A stretch of DNA of 64,000 bases from Paenirhodobacter populi (GCF_004022215.1 NZ_SAUZ01000017.1:1-64000), one strand, 5' to 3'; shown: positions 8,776 to 17,817, numbered from the stretch's first letter. The notes: a model not told the origin generated them from the sequence alone. Program-made: numbers and translations.

Positions 8776-8832
8776 CGTGTTTCCATAAATATCCCGGGGG
8801 TGAGGCGCTTGCGCCGAGGGGGCTGGCCCCCT
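8776..8832 (+). repeat. Intergenic hairpin repeat, copy 3
   Basis: Plus-strand orientation: CGTGTTTCCATAAATAT, CCCGGGGGTGAG, stem GGCGC-TT-GCGCC, stem AGGGGGC-TG-GCCCCCT. It lies between convergent genes: the ygiB-like gene upstream (after the MITE) and hmuV ending 29 bases beyond. Confidence 0.93.
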
Positions 8833-8861
8833 CGCACCCCATCCACCCGCGAGTCCCGTCG

Positions 8862-9641
8862 CTACCCGCGCCCGGCCATCTGCGGCAGCAGCCAAGGCCC
8901 CTGCGCCGGAGCGGTATTGATCCGGATCCGGCTGCGATAGGCGGCGGACAGGCGATCGTCGGTCAGCACGGCCTCGGGCGGACCGTCGGCCAGCACCCGG
9001 CCCTCGGACATCAGCACCACCCGGTCCGCGTGCATCGCCGTCAGGTTCAGGTCATGCATCACCGCGACCACGCCGCCCCCCGTATCGGCAAAGCGCCGCA
9101 GCACCTCCATCACCAGGATCTGGTGGCCGATGTCGAGTGCGGCCACCGGCTCATCCACGAACAGCCAGCAGGCGCGGCCCTGCGTCACCGGCTGCCATAT
9201 CTGCGCCCGCGCCCGCGCCAGATGACCGCGCGCCTGTTCGCCACCCGACAGATCGTGCAGGAAGTGATCGGCCTTGGCCGACAGACCGACCTCGGCGATC
9301 GCCATATCCACCACGGCGGGGGCATGGGCGCTGTGCCCGGCTTCAAACCCCATCCGCACCACCTCGCGCAGGGTGAAGGGAAAGCCCACCTGCACCGCCT
9401 GCTGCAAAACGGCGCGGCGCAGGGCCAGCAACCGGGGCGGCATCGCCGCAACCGGCGCAGCGTCCAAGGTCACCGCGCCGGGGCCGTCCAGATCGCCGGT
9501 CAACCGGCGCAACAGCGTCGTCTTCCCCGATCCGTTCGGGCCGACGATCACCGTCATCTCGCCGGGGCGGGCGGTGAAATCGACGCCATGCAGGATCTTG
9601 GTCCCGCCCAGTACCGCACCGATGCCGCGCGCCTCGATCAT
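8862..9641 (-). CDS. hmuV: Haem ABC transporter ATP-binding protein
   Basis: A 259-residue ABC ATPase: Walker A GPNGSGKTT (residues about 34-42), signature LSGGEQARGHLARARAQ, Walker B CWLFVDEPVAALD, and H-loop VAVMHDLNLT. The Q-loop region (LQQAVQVGFPFTLREVV) is typical of iron/haem FecE/HmuV ATPases. The signature has ARGH where most relatives have a QRV-type sequence directly after LSGGEQ, a mild departure. It powers import of haem through HmuU from the periplasmic HmuT. It is the last gene of the hmu operon, one base after hmuU, and is followed by a hairpin repeat in the convergent gap. Confidence 0.93.
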   Translation of the reverse strand: MIEARGIGAVLGGTKILHGVDFTARPGEMTVIVGPNGSGKTTLLRRLTGDLDGPGAVTLDAAPVAAMPPRLLALRRAVLQQAVQVGFPFTLREVVRMGFEAGHSAHAPAVVDMAIAEVGLSAKADHFLHDLSGGEQARGHLARARAQIWQPVTQGRACWLFVDEPVAALDIGHQILVMEVLRRFADTGGGVVAVMHDLNLTAMHADRVVLMSEGRVLADGPPEAVLTDDRLSAAYRSRIRINTAPAQGPWLLPQMAGRG

Positions 9642-9642
9642 C

Positions 9643-10704
9643 TCACATCACCGTTCCCGGCCGGCGCGACAGCAGCAGCCACAGAAAGACCGGCGCGCCG
9701 ATCAGCGCCATCAGGATGCCGATGGGCAGCTCCGCCGGGGCCACGATCAGCCGCGCCACGGTATCCGCCACGATCAGCAGCGCCGCCCCGAACAGCGCCG
9801 AGGCCGGGATCAGCCTGCGGTGATCCGGCCCGATCGCCAGCCGCAGCACATGCGGCGCGACGATGCCGACGAAGCCGATCCCGCCCGACACCGCGACCGC
9901 CGCCCCCGTCATCGCCGCGACGGCGAAGATCGCGCCGCGCTTCACCCGCTCGACCGGCACGCCCATGTGGCGCGCGGCGGGCTCGCCCATCGCCATCGCG
10001 TTCAGCCCGCGCGCCAGAAGCGGCGCGACCGCCAGCCCCGCCAGCAGCACCGGCGCGGCGGCGGCAAGCTTCACCCAGTTCGCCCCGGCGAGCGAGCCGA
10101 GCCCCCAGAAGGTCAGGTCGCGCAACTGCCGGTCGTCGGCCAGATAGATCAGGATCCCGGTGAAGGCATTCGCCAGCGCCCCGAGCACGATCCCCGCCAG
10201 CAGCATCGTGGTGACCGAGGTATGCCCCCGCAGCCGCGCCAGCCGATACAGGATCAGCGTGGTGATCCCGGCACCGGCAAAGGCGAAGACCGGCGCCAGA
10301 TACATCCCCGTCACCGCATGGATCCCCGCGGGGAGCGCGCCGCCAAGGACGATCGCGCCGACCGCGCCCAGCCCACCCCCGGCGCTGACGCCGACCAATC
10401 CGGGATCGGCCAGCGGATTGCGAAACAGCCCCTGCATCAGCACGCCCGACACGGCGAGTCCCGCCCCCACCAGCGCGCCGAGGATCAGCCTTGGCAGCCG
10501 GATGCTGAACAGGATCGCCGTTTCCGCGGGGTTCAGCGGACGGAGGAACATCTCCCACGGCAGGATGCCCGAGGCACCGAGGCTGAGGCTCGCCCCCGCC
10601 ACCAGCACCAGCAGCACCGCCAGACCCGCGACCACCGGCCCCGCGGGCAGGCGCGCGGGCGCGCGGCGGTTTCGTATCGGCGCGGATGCCCCGAGCACCG
10701 TCAT
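9643..10704 (-). CDS. hmuU: Haem ABC transporter permease
   Basis: A 353-residue FecCD/BtuC-type permease with about ten membrane segments. Family hallmarks are visible: RLPRLILGALVGAGLAVSGV followed by MQGLFRNPLADPGLVG, a cytoplasmic GEPAARHMGVPVERVK loop (the ATPase-coupling L-loop), and GFVGIVAPHVLRLAIG near the C-terminus. It forms the haem channel in the inner membrane with HmuV. The start codon overlaps the hmuT stop by four bases (ATGA), so translation is coupled. Confidence 0.94.
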   Translation of the reverse strand: MTVLGASAPIRNRRAPARLPAGPVVAGLAVLLVLVAGASLSLGASGILPWEMFLRPLNPAETAILFSIRLPRLILGALVGAGLAVSGVLMQGLFRNPLADPGLVGVSAGGGLGAVGAIVLGGALPAGIHAVTGMYLAPVFAFAGAGITTLILYRLARLRGHTSVTTMLLAGIVLGALANAFTGILIYLADDRQLRDLTFWGLGSLAGANWVKLAAAAPVLLAGLAVAPLLARGLNAMAMGEPAARHMGVPVERVKRGAIFAVAAMTGAAVAVSGGIGFVGIVAPHVLRLAIGPDHRRLIPASALFGAALLIVADTVARLIVAPAELPIGILMALIGAPVFLWLLLSRRPGTVM

Positions 10705-11540
10705 GGCGCCCGATGGGCCGCAAGCGCACTGTGGAGCATGTCGATCGCCGCGCCGGTGCGCGGCCCGAAGCCAAGCAGCAGCAGACCCGGCAGCCGGACG
10801 ACCGCACCCTTTTCCCCGGCGGGCGTATGGGCCAGCGCCGGATGCGCCAGCAGACCAGCGGTATCGTCACTGCCGTCGCCGCGGTCCATCATCAGGATGA
10901 CATCGGGGGCGGCGGTGGCGATGGCCTCGTCGCTCAGCGTCTTGTAGCCCGTGAAGCCGGTCACGGCATTCTCTCCGCCCGCCAGCTCGATGATCGAGGA
11001 GGCGGCCGTCTGCGCCCCGCCGCCGGTCAGCCTTCCACCGGAATTCGCCAGCACGAACAGCACGCGCGGCTTCGGGCCGTGATCTTCGGCGACCCGGGCG
11101 CGGGCGGCGGCGATATCCGCCTCGATCCGCGCGGCGAGGTCGGCGCCCTTGTCCGGCACGCCAAGCGCATCGGCCACGACCCGGACCTTTTGCGCGACGC
11201 CCTCGGGCGTGTAGTCATCGGGGACGGTCACCATCCGGACGCCCGCGCCGCGCAGGGCCTCGATCGTTTCGGCGGGGCCGGCGCCTTCCTCCATCAGGAT
11301 CAGGTCGGGGGACACCGACAGCACGCCTTCGGGCGAGAGCGCCCGGACATAGCCCACATCGGGCAAGGCCGTGGCCTCGGCGGGCCAGGTCGAGGTCGTG
11401 TCGCGGCCGATGAGCCGTTGCTGTTCGCCAAGCTGATAGATGATCTCGGTCACCGTGCCGCCAAGCGGCAGGACGCGATCCTGCGCATGGGCGGCGAGCG
11501 GCATCAGCATGAGCAGGGCGGACAGCAGCAGCCGGTTCAT
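10701..11540 (-). CDS. hmuT: Periplasmic haem-binding protein
   Basis: A 279-residue protein with a signal peptide (MNRLLLSALLMLMPLAAHA) and the single-domain helical-backbone fold of type III binding proteins (PF01497 type): RVLPLGGTVTEIIYQLGE at the start, IGRDTTSTWP, LPDVGYVRALSPEGVLSVSPDLIL and DVILMMDRGDG. It receives haem from the outer-membrane receptor and delivers it to HmuUV. The ATG at 11540 shares one base with the hmuS stop; a longer frame upstream belongs to hmuS sequence and has no signal peptide. Confidence 0.93.
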   Translation of the reverse strand: MNRLLLSALLMLMPLAAHAQDRVLPLGGTVTEIIYQLGEQQRLIGRDTTSTWPAEATALPDVGYVRALSPEGVLSVSPDLILMEEGAGPAETIEALRGAGVRMVTVPDDYTPEGVAQKVRVVADALGVPDKGADLAARIEADIAAARARVAEDHGPKPRVLFVLANSGGRLTGGGAQTAASSIIELAGGENAVTGFTGYKTLSDEAIATAAPDVILMMDRGDGSDDTAGLLAHPALAHTPAGEKGAVVRLPGLLLLGFGPRTGAAIDMLHSALAAHRAP

Positions 11541-12559
11541 CAGACCCCCTCCGGCAGCGCGGCGACCAGCGCGTTCCATTGCGAAACGGCGTCCTCGCCG
11601 GCGCGCAGCACGCCGAAGATCTGCGCGATCAGCGCGCCGTCGGCGGCGAAGAATTCGACCGAATGGGCCGGGCCGCGTTGGGTGTTCTTCACCACCGCAT
11701 AGATCTCGGCGATATGGTCCATCCGCAGGTGCAGATCGAACCCGGGGTCGAGGACGTTGATCCACGGCCCGGTTTCCACCACCCGCGCGATCGGGCCGGT
11801 GTGGATCTCGATGCAGCCCTGATTGCCGACGAAAACCATGATCGGCACGGCGACATCCGCCGCCTGCCGCAGCAGGCTTTCGACCGATCCGGGGGCGAGC
11901 CGCCGCGCATAGGGCAGCCCCGCGATCCGGTAGGCGCCCAGCCGGTTCATCTTGAGCCGCGAGGTCAGGCGCAGGAACTGATGCGTGTCGGTCAGCTCGT
12001 CCCAGCCGGCGCGCAGTTCATCGGCGCGGTCGGGGTTGGCCTTTGCGGGTTCGGGTGGCTTGCGCGGGGTGAGGGTCAGGCTCTGCCCCTGATCGGCCAG
12101 CCGCAGCCCGGCGACGAACCCGTCCCAATGCGCGGCATTGCTTTCGGGGCGCAGGTGGATCTTGTGGATCGCATCCCCCGCCGCGTCGAAGATCTGGACC
12201 GAGCGTTTCCCGCCCTCCCCCTCGACGGCAAAGGCATGGACCCAATGGCCGGGGAACAGCCGCAGGTCGATGCCTTCGTTCACCACCAGCGCGGCATGGG
12301 GACCGGGGCGGAAATTGTCATAGGTGCCGACCTTTTCGATCACGCAGCTTTCGTTGCGGGTCAGGGCCATGACCGGACCGAAACCCGCGAGCGCGGGGAT
12401 CAGGCGATCGGGATGCGCCTCGATCCGGATGACCCCCGCGCCTGCGAAGGCCGCGCAAAGCCCGGCCTCCGCGATACCAAGCTTCGCCGCCAGATCGCGC
12501 GGGCGGGCCTGCGGTTCAGCCTCCCTCGCGGCGCGGATGTCGGCGGGGGAGAGGCTCAT
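11540..12559 (-). CDS. hmuS: Hemin-degrading factor HmuS/ChuX family
   Basis: A 339-residue protein with two similar halves, as in HmuS/HemS/ChuS. Residues about 40-165 contain GPVMALTRNESCVIEKVGTY, and residues about 195-330 contain PIMVFVGNQGCIEIHTG followed by PWINVLDPGFDLHLRMDHI. Both carry the conserved haem-pocket strand pattern, and each half ends with a sentence like HSVEFFAADGALIAQIFG. It is cytoplasmic and binds or degrades imported haem. The ATG 12559 overlaps the haem-oxygenase stop by four bases. The N-terminal ADIRAAREAEPQARPRDLAAKLGI segment is the usual HmuS lead-in. Co-occurrence with a canonical haem oxygenase is discussed under findings. Confidence 0.92.
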   Translation of the reverse strand: MSLSPADIRAAREAEPQARPRDLAAKLGIAEAGLCAAFAGAGVIRIEAHPDRLIPALAGFGPVMALTRNESCVIEKVGTYDNFRPGPHAALVVNEGIDLRLFPGHWVHAFAVEGEGGKRSVQIFDAAGDAIHKIHLRPESNAAHWDGFVAGLRLADQGQSLTLTPRKPPEPAKANPDRADELRAGWDELTDTHQFLRLTSRLKMNRLGAYRIAGLPYARRLAPGSVESLLRQAADVAVPIMVFVGNQGCIEIHTGPIARVVETGPWINVLDPGFDLHLRMDHIAEIYAVVKNTQRGPAHSVEFFAADGALIAQIFGVLRAGEDAVSQWNALVAALPEGV

Positions 12560-13131
12560 GCGAAGCTCCGTTGTGCAAGGCCGCGGGCATGGTCGAAGGC
12601 CGCGACGGCACCGGCGATCACCCGTGCCTCGTCCTCGGGGGCAAGCGGCGCGCTGTCGAGCCCGGCCTTGAACGCGCGCCAATGCGCGGCGCGGCCCTCG
12701 GGCGCGCCGGCCAGATGGCGGGCGCCGTGGTCTTCGGACAGGCCGAGCTTCTGCGCCGCCTTCAGCAGGAAGGCCGCACCGAGATTGGACCCCTCGATCA
12801 CATAAAGCCAGCCGAGCGCCTCGGGCAGGGGCAGATCGCCCAACGGCGCGCCGGGATCGGGCAGGGCCCCGCCCAGATCGGCCAGATCCTGCGTGACGGC
12901 GGCAAAGCGGCTGAGCGCCGGCAGGTCCGCGATATGGTCCGCAAGGTCCGCCCGCGCGTAAAGCGGCGCGGTATGGTGGTGCAGGGAATATTGCATCGCC
13001 GCGAAGCGACCGTAATTTTCCACGCTGTCGAAGGGTTTGGCTGCCATGATCGTGCGGTCGAGCCGTTCATGCGCGTCATGGGTGGCGGCGCGCAGGGCCT
13101 CGGCACGGGTCAGGGTTGCGGTCTGGGTCAT
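12556..13131 (-). CDS. Biliverdin-producing haem oxygenase
   Basis: A 191-residue all-helical protein of the haem oxygenase family. The proximal ligand is His21 in RAATHDAHERLD; the distal-helix glycine motif is YVIEGSNLGAAF; a final helix (EARVIAGAVAAFDHA) completes the fold. It opens the haem ring to release iron, CO and biliverdin in the cytoplasm. It sits second in the hmu operon, 47 bases after hmuR, and is coupled to hmuS by an ATGA overlap, so it is made together with the uptake system. Names such as hmuO, hemO or bphO exist for relatives; the sequence does not decide between them. Confidence 0.9.
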   Translation of the reverse strand: MTQTATLTRAEALRAATHDAHERLDRTIMAAKPFDSVENYGRFAAMQYSLHHHTAPLYARADLADHIADLPALSRFAAVTQDLADLGGALPDPGAPLGDLPLPEALGWLYVIEGSNLGAAFLLKAAQKLGLSEDHGARHLAGAPEGRAAHWRAFKAGLDSAPLAPEDEARVIAGAVAAFDHARGLAQRSFA

Positions 13132-13178
13132 CGTCGGTTCCGTGTGTGGGGCCGGGTCCGGAAACCCGGCGGGGGAGG

Positions 13179-15215
13179 TCAGAACGTCTTGGCAAGCGTC
13201 AGCTTGAAGTTCCGCCCGGCTTCGGGGTAGGTCACGCTGGTTGCGGTGGTGGTGTATTGCAGCTGGTATTGCTTGTCGAAGACGTTTTCGACGCCAAAGT
13301 TGATCGTCGCGCCCGCCAGTGCGCCTTCCTGCACGGTGTAGCTTACGGCAAGATCGCTGACGCCGAAACCCGGCTGATGCACGATGCCCAGATCCTGCCC
13401 GGCGCCGCCGCGCAATGTCCAGGACAGATCAAGCCCGTTCCAGTCGCGGCCCACCGTGACGGAGCCCTGATCCATCAGCGCATATTCGTAGAACACCCAG
13501 TCCGTGGTGGGCGCGCGCTTGTTGTCGCTGAAGGTCTTGGTCAGCGCGAGGCGGGCGTAGACGCCGTTGTCGAGCTGATAGGTCGCCTGCGCCTCGATCC
13601 CCGAGGTCTTTCTCTGCGCGTAATAGACCGCCGTCGTGCCGACCGCCTGCGTGTTGTCGTTCCAGATGGCGGTCTGGAACAGGCCGATCGAGCCGCTCAG
13701 GCCGTCGCCGCCGGTGAAGACGTCATCGCCCCGATATTTCAGGCCGGTTTCCCAGGTGCGGCTCTGGAACACCTTGTCGCCGAAATAGATGGGGTCGATG
13801 GCGGGGCGGGAACCGGCGAAGTCGATCGGGCTGAGCCCCTCGCCATAGGCGAAGGAGCCGTAGCCCGTTACACCGTAGCCCAGACCCTTTTCGACGCCCA
13901 GACCGGCACTGCGGGCGGTGGCGCCCATATCGGCAAGCGGGGCCTCGGTATTGCTGCGCAGGGCATAGAGCCTTTGCCGTTCGATCCGCGCCCCGGCCGA
14001 GGCGGTCAGCTCATTGCCGAAATCCATCTGGTCGAGGGCGAAGATACCCTGCCGGACATATTTTCCGTCCCCGGAAACCTGCGTCATCACCTCTTTGCGG
14101 TGCTGGCGGGAAATCTCGGCCCCTGCGGTCAGCGTATGGCTGACGGTTCCGGTCACGAAGGTCGCGGTGTTCTTGGCGGTCAGCGTGTCGGTGTCGACGG
14201 AATACTCGCCGGCGAAGGAGCCGGAATAGCCGCTCACGGGTTCGATGTCGAACTGCTGGCGCGACTGCGAATATTGCAGGCTGAAATCGACCCAGGGGTT
14301 GTTTTCCGGCGCATAGGCATAGGTCAGACTGGCGGTGTGGCCCTTGCGGTCGCGGTTGATGGTGCCAAGCGCCGAGATGATCGAGGATTGCGCGAAGGGC
14401 ACGTTGCGCTGCGCGCTTTCCGACCGGTTGTAGGAGAAGGTCAGCGACTGGTCCATCGCCGCGCCGAAACGGTAGCGCGCCTTCAGCAGGTAGGACGGGA
14501 CGTTGTAGCCGCCAAGGTCGATCTTGTCGCCGTTGCCGTCCTTCTGGTTGTCGCGGTAGCTGCGGGTGTAGTTCGCCAGCAGGTCGAACGACTCGTTCGG
14601 CTGCCATGCCAGCGTGGTGGAGGTCGTCCAGCCGCCGCCGTTCGAGCTTGCGCCCAGAAGCTGGCGCACCTTGACGCCCGGCTGGTCGCCCGTCAGATCC
14701 GAGGCATTGATCGTTTCCGCCGCGACCGTGCCGCCGACCAGCCCCGAGCCGTATTCGAGCGAGGCGAGCGGCCCCTTGAACACCGAGACGGATTTCAGCA
14801 GCGCCGGATCGACGATCTGCCCCGATGTGTTGCGATAAAAGCTGCCGCCCGAGGAATCGACGCCATCCAGAACGAATTTCACCCGCGGATCGGAGGTCAG
14901 GGCCGAATTGCCGCCGAAGTTGCGGATGGTGAAGTTGGAGCTGAGCAGGTCATCCGCCCGCGCGACCGACACGCCCGGCACCTGCGAGATCGCCCGGGCC
15001 ACGGTGGCGGCCTGCTTCTTCTGGATCTCGGCCGCGGTGACGGTGGCCGAGGGGCTGGTGCCGGCGGGATCGTCTTCCTTCGTTCCAGTGGCGGTGATCT
15101 GGATCGTGCCGAGCGCGACCGGATCGGTGCGGGAGGTGACCTCTTGCGCCAGCGCCGTCAGGGGCAGGCAGGTGGTCGAAAGCAAAGTGAAGCAAAGCAG
15201 GGCGCGCGTGTTCAT
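13179..15215 (-). CDS. hmuR: TonB-dependent haem/haemoprotein receptor
   Basis: A 678-residue outer-membrane receptor with a signal peptide ending ...PLTALAQ. A TonB-box-like segment (IQITATGT) follows, then the plug domain (VARAISQVPGVSVARADDL, NFTIRNFGGN, VFKGPLASLEYGSGLVGGT). The remainder is a 22-strand barrel region ending with ENVFDKQYQLQY and the C-terminal ...LTLAKTF whose last residue is Phe, as needed for barrel insertion. Gene context (haem oxygenase and hmuSTUV directly downstream) supports haem as ligand. The FRAP motif of classical haem receptors is not exact here (YGEGLSPIDFAGS at the expected place), so haem specificity comes mainly from context. Confidence 0.88.
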   Translation of the reverse strand: MNTRALLCFTLLSTTCLPLTALAQEVTSRTDPVALGTIQITATGTKEDDPAGTSPSATVTAAEIQKKQAATVARAISQVPGVSVARADDLLSSNFTIRNFGGNSALTSDPRVKFVLDGVDSSGGSFYRNTSGQIVDPALLKSVSVFKGPLASLEYGSGLVGGTVAAETINASDLTGDQPGVKVRQLLGASSNGGGWTTSTTLAWQPNESFDLLANYTRSYRDNQKDGNGDKIDLGGYNVPSYLLKARYRFGAAMDQSLTFSYNRSESAQRNVPFAQSSIISALGTINRDRKGHTASLTYAYAPENNPWVDFSLQYSQSRQQFDIEPVSGYSGSFAGEYSVDTDTLTAKNTATFVTGTVSHTLTAGAEISRQHRKEVMTQVSGDGKYVRQGIFALDQMDFGNELTASAGARIERQRLYALRSNTEAPLADMGATARSAGLGVEKGLGYGVTGYGSFAYGEGLSPIDFAGSRPAIDPIYFGDKVFQSRTWETGLKYRGDDVFTGGDGLSGSIGLFQTAIWNDNTQAVGTTAVYYAQRKTSGIEAQATYQLDNGVYARLALTKTFSDNKRAPTTDWVFYEYALMDQGSVTVGRDWNGLDLSWTLRGGAGQDLGIVHQPGFGVSDLAVSYTVQEGALAGATINFGVENVFDKQYQLQYTTTATSVTYPEAGRNFKLTLAKTF

Positions 15216-15268
15216 GGCATATCCGCTGAAAGGGGGAGGACAGCTGGCGATACGCTTGCGTTACCTGC

Positions 15269-15334
15269 TCGTTACTTAAGTCGACTGTTTCTGTCAAATA
15301 ACATGTATGCGCGGAGGATTGTGCATCCATGCAC
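15269..15334 (-). promoter_or_regulatory. Candidate hmu promoter and operator region
   Basis: On the minus strand a perfect TTGACA -35 lies at 15297-15292. A poor -10 (TAACGA, 15274-15269) follows at 17-bp spacing, as expected for a promoter needing an activator or carrying weak basal activity. Upstream is a dyad GTGCAT-cc-ATGCAC (15321-15334). No canonical Fur or Irr (ICE) box was recognised. Iron control is expected from gene content but is not demonstrated by the sequence. Confidence 0.4.
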
Positions 15335-15348
15335 GGGCGGAAAGGGTC

Positions 15349-15374
15349 CGGAGCGCCGTATAAAAGGCGCTCCG
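15349..15374 (-). terminator. Hairpin after glcF
   Basis: CGGAGCGCC (15349-15357), loop GTATAAAA, GGCGCTCCG (15366-15374): a 9-bp perfect stem ten bases beyond the glcF stop. Only a short T run (TTT) follows, so termination may be weak or Rho-aided. Confidence 0.5.
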
Positions 15375-15383
15375 AATCCGGTG

Positions 15384-16685
15384 TCAGGCAGCGGCACGGC
15401 CAGCCAGAGCGCGCGGTTTGGGCCCGCCGGTCGCCCAGTCCAGCAGCTCGACCGTATGGATCACCGGAACCCCGGTGGCCGAGCCGATCTGCATCATGCA
15501 GCCGATGTTGCCGGCGCTGATGACATCGGGTTTCAGCTCCTCCAGCGTTTCGACCTTGCGGGCTTTCAGCTCGGCCGAGATCTTTGGCTGCAACAGGTTG
15601 TAGGTCCCGGCGGAGCCGCAGCACAGATGGCCGTTGCGCGGCTCGACCACGGTGAAGCCGGCGGCGGACAGCAGTTCCTTCGGCGTCGCCTTGATCTGCT
15701 GGCCGTGTTGCAGCGAGCAGGCGGAATGATAGGCGACACGCAGCGGCACGGCATTGGATGCCGGGCCAAGCCCGAGCGTGGCGACGAATTCCGTCACGTC
15801 CTTTGCCAGAGCCGCGACCTTTGCCGCGTCCTGCGCCAGCGGACCGTCGCGGAACATCTGCCCGTAATCCTTGACCGTCGTGCCGCAGCCCGAGGTGTTG
15901 ATGATCACGGCATCCAGCCCCTGACCCTTCACCTCGGCCATCAGGGCCCGGATATTGTCGGCGGCAAGGCCGTGGGCCTGTTCCTCCTTGCCCATGTGCT
16001 GCGGCAGCGCTCCGCAGCAGCCAAGCCCCTTGGGCACCACCACCTCGCATCCCAGACGCCGCAGCAGGCGGATGGTCGCATCGTTGATGTCAGTGTTCAG
16101 CGCCCGCTGCGCGCAGCCGATCAGCAGCGCCACGCGCTTCCTGCGCGCGCCCTGCGCCGCAAAGACCTGAGGCGCGTCATTCGGGCTGGGCGCCGGGGTC
16201 GCCGCCGGCGCCATGTCGATCATCGCACGCAGCCGTTCGTCGGGCAGCAGCCGCCGGAACGGCCGGGCAAGCCGAGCCCCCTTCAGCGCCAGCCGGAACC
16301 GCCCCGGATAGGGCAGGATCCACGCCAGCAGGCCGCGCAGCAGGCGGTCGCGCAGGGGGCGTTCGTATTTCTGCTCGATATAACTGCGGGCGTGGTCCAC
16401 CAGATGCATGTAATCCACGCCCGAAGGGCAGGTGGACATGCAGCTGAGGCAGCCGAGGCAGCGGTCGATATGCCGGACGGTCGCCTCATCCGGCACCTTG
16501 TCGTTTTCCAGCATGTCCTTGATCAGGTAGATCCGCCCGCGCGGACTGTCGAGTTCGTCGCCCAGCACCTGATAGGTCGGGCAGGTGGCGGTGCAGAAGC
16601 CGCAATGGACGCAACTGCGCAGGATCTCGTTCGAGCGGCGGGTCGCGCTGTCGGCCAGTTGTTCCGGCGTAAAGGTGGTTTGCAT
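15384..16685 (-). CDS. glcF: Glycolate oxidase iron-sulfur subunit
   Basis: A 433-residue protein with two ferredoxin-type [4Fe-4S] motifs: Cys25-x2-Cys28-x2-Cys31-x3-Cys35 (CVHCGFCTATCP) and Cys76-x2-Cys79-x2-Cys82-x3-Cys86 (CLGCLSCMSTCP). Two cysteine-rich CCG domains follow (GLGCCGALPQHMG and GHLCCGSAGTYNLL). This is the standard GlcF architecture. It passes electrons from the flavoprotein subunits GlcD/GlcE to the membrane quinone pool during oxidation of glycolate to glyoxylate. It is the last gene of the glcDEF transcription unit, one base after glcE. Confidence 0.95.
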   Translation of the reverse strand: MQTTFTPEQLADSATRRSNEILRSCVHCGFCTATCPTYQVLGDELDSPRGRIYLIKDMLENDKVPDEATVRHIDRCLGCLSCMSTCPSGVDYMHLVDHARSYIEQKYERPLRDRLLRGLLAWILPYPGRFRLALKGARLARPFRRLLPDERLRAMIDMAPAATPAPSPNDAPQVFAAQGARRKRVALLIGCAQRALNTDINDATIRLLRRLGCEVVVPKGLGCCGALPQHMGKEEQAHGLAADNIRALMAEVKGQGLDAVIINTSGCGTTVKDYGQMFRDGPLAQDAAKVAALAKDVTEFVATLGLGPASNAVPLRVAYHSACSLQHGQQIKATPKELLSAAGFTVVEPRNGHLCCGSAGTYNLLQPKISAELKARKVETLEELKPDVISAGNIGCMMQIGSATGVPVIHTVELLDWATGGPKPRALAGRAAA

Positions 16686-16686
16686 G

Positions 16687-17817
16687 TCAGGCGTCCATCA
16701 GGCCGGGATTGAGGATCCGCGCCGGATCGAACGTGCGGCGCAACTGGTCGGAAAGGCGGGCGACGACGGGTGGCGGGGGCGTGAAGGCAGGTCCTTCGGC
16801 CCCGCCGCGCCGGATCAGCGTCGCATGGCCCGAAGGCAGCGCCGCGCGCAGCTGCGTCCCGCTGCCCGGTCCGCAATACCAGATCAGCCCGCCCCCCCAG
16901 TCGAGCGAGAAGGCCCCGCCAAGCGCCGCGAGCCGCCCGGTGATCGCCCCCGCATCGGTCGGACGCACCATCAGCCGCCACAAGGGCGCCGCCGTCCCGG
17001 CGAAATGGTCAAGCTCGCGCAGCGACCGCCACAGCGCGCGGGTTCCCTCGGCGTCGATCTGGTCGATCTCGCGGTTGCGGAACATCGCGCGCAGCTTTTC
17101 GCTGCGATAGGGAACCTGCCGGTCCAGCCCCTCGATCCGCAGATAGGCGGTGCCGTCGCGCCATGCGGCCCCGGCGATGTCATAGGGCGTGGCAAGCGCC
17201 ACGGAAAACACCTCGACCGCCTGCGCGACGCTCAGCCCCGGCAGCGCCAGCGTTTCCGTCGCGCGGGCGGCGGGCAGGGTCTTCATCACCACCTCTGTTA
17301 GCACTCCGAGCGTGCCGAACGAGCCGCACATCACCTTGCCCAGATCGAGCCCGGTGACATTCTTCATCACCCGGCCGCCGTTCTTCAGGATCCGCCCCTG
17401 ACCGTCGACGAAACGCACGCCCAGAAGATGGTCGCGGCAGGCGCCGACCCGCAGCCGGCGCGGACCGGAATCGTTCGCCGCCACCACGCCGCCGATCGTC
17501 GGTGTGCCGTTGCCGCCAAGCACGCCGCGCAGGTCGGCGGGTTCAAAGGCAAGGGACTGGTTTTCGCGGGCGAGCATCTCCTCGATCTCGGACACCGACG
17601 TGCCGGGGCGGACGATCAGGGTCATCTCGCCCGGTTCATAGGTGACGACGCCGGACAGGCGGGCGGTGGACAGGGTCAGCCATTCGGGGGATCGCCCCTC
17701 GATCCGCGTGCCGCCGCCGAAAATGCCGATCGGCGTGCGCCGGGCATGGGCTTCCGCGATAACCTCGGAAAGCTCCTGTTCGCTCGCGGGGGCGAGCATC
17801 TCGTCTTGCACTGTCAT
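16687..17817 (-). CDS. glcE: Glycolate oxidase FAD-binding subunit
   Basis: A 376-residue FAD-linked oxidase of the PCMH fold: PIGIFGGGTRIEG, GVVTYEPGEMTLIVRPGTSVSEIE, GGNGTPTIGGVVAANDSGPRRLRVG and KNVTGLDLGKVMCGSFGTLGVLTEVVMK. It is shorter than GlcD and lacks its full C-terminal substrate domain, as usual for GlcE. It forms the glycolate dehydrogenase complex with GlcD and GlcF at the inner membrane. Its ATG directly abuts the glcD stop (0-base gap), which implies coupled translation. Confidence 0.95.
   Translation of the reverse strand: MTVQDEMLAPASEQELSEVIAEAHARRTPIGIFGGGTRIEGRSPEWLTLSTARLSGVVTYEPGEMTLIVRPGTSVSEIEEMLARENQSLAFEPADLRGVLGGNGTPTIGGVVAANDSGPRRLRVGACRDHLLGVRFVDGQGRILKNGGRVMKNVTGLDLGKVMCGSFGTLGVLTEVVMKTLPAARATETLALPGLSVAQAVEVFSVALATPYDIAGAAWRDGTAYLRIEGLDRQVPYRSEKLRAMFRNREIDQIDAEGTRALWRSLRELDHFAGTAAPLWRLMVRPTDAGAITGRLAALGGAFSLDWGGGLIWYCGPGSGTQLRAALPSGHATLIRRGGAEGPAFTPPPPVVARLSDQLRRTFDPARILNPGLMDA

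Noticed and set aside
15216-15300. Fur or Irr box upstream of hmuR
   Set aside because: I looked for the 19-bp Fur dyad and the Irr ICE motif; neither matches well, so no iron box is claimed.
13116-16712. Open frame of about 1,200 codons opposite hmuR and glcF
   Set aside because: It runs antisense across a TonB receptor and GlcF, has no start signal and gives low-complexity composition.
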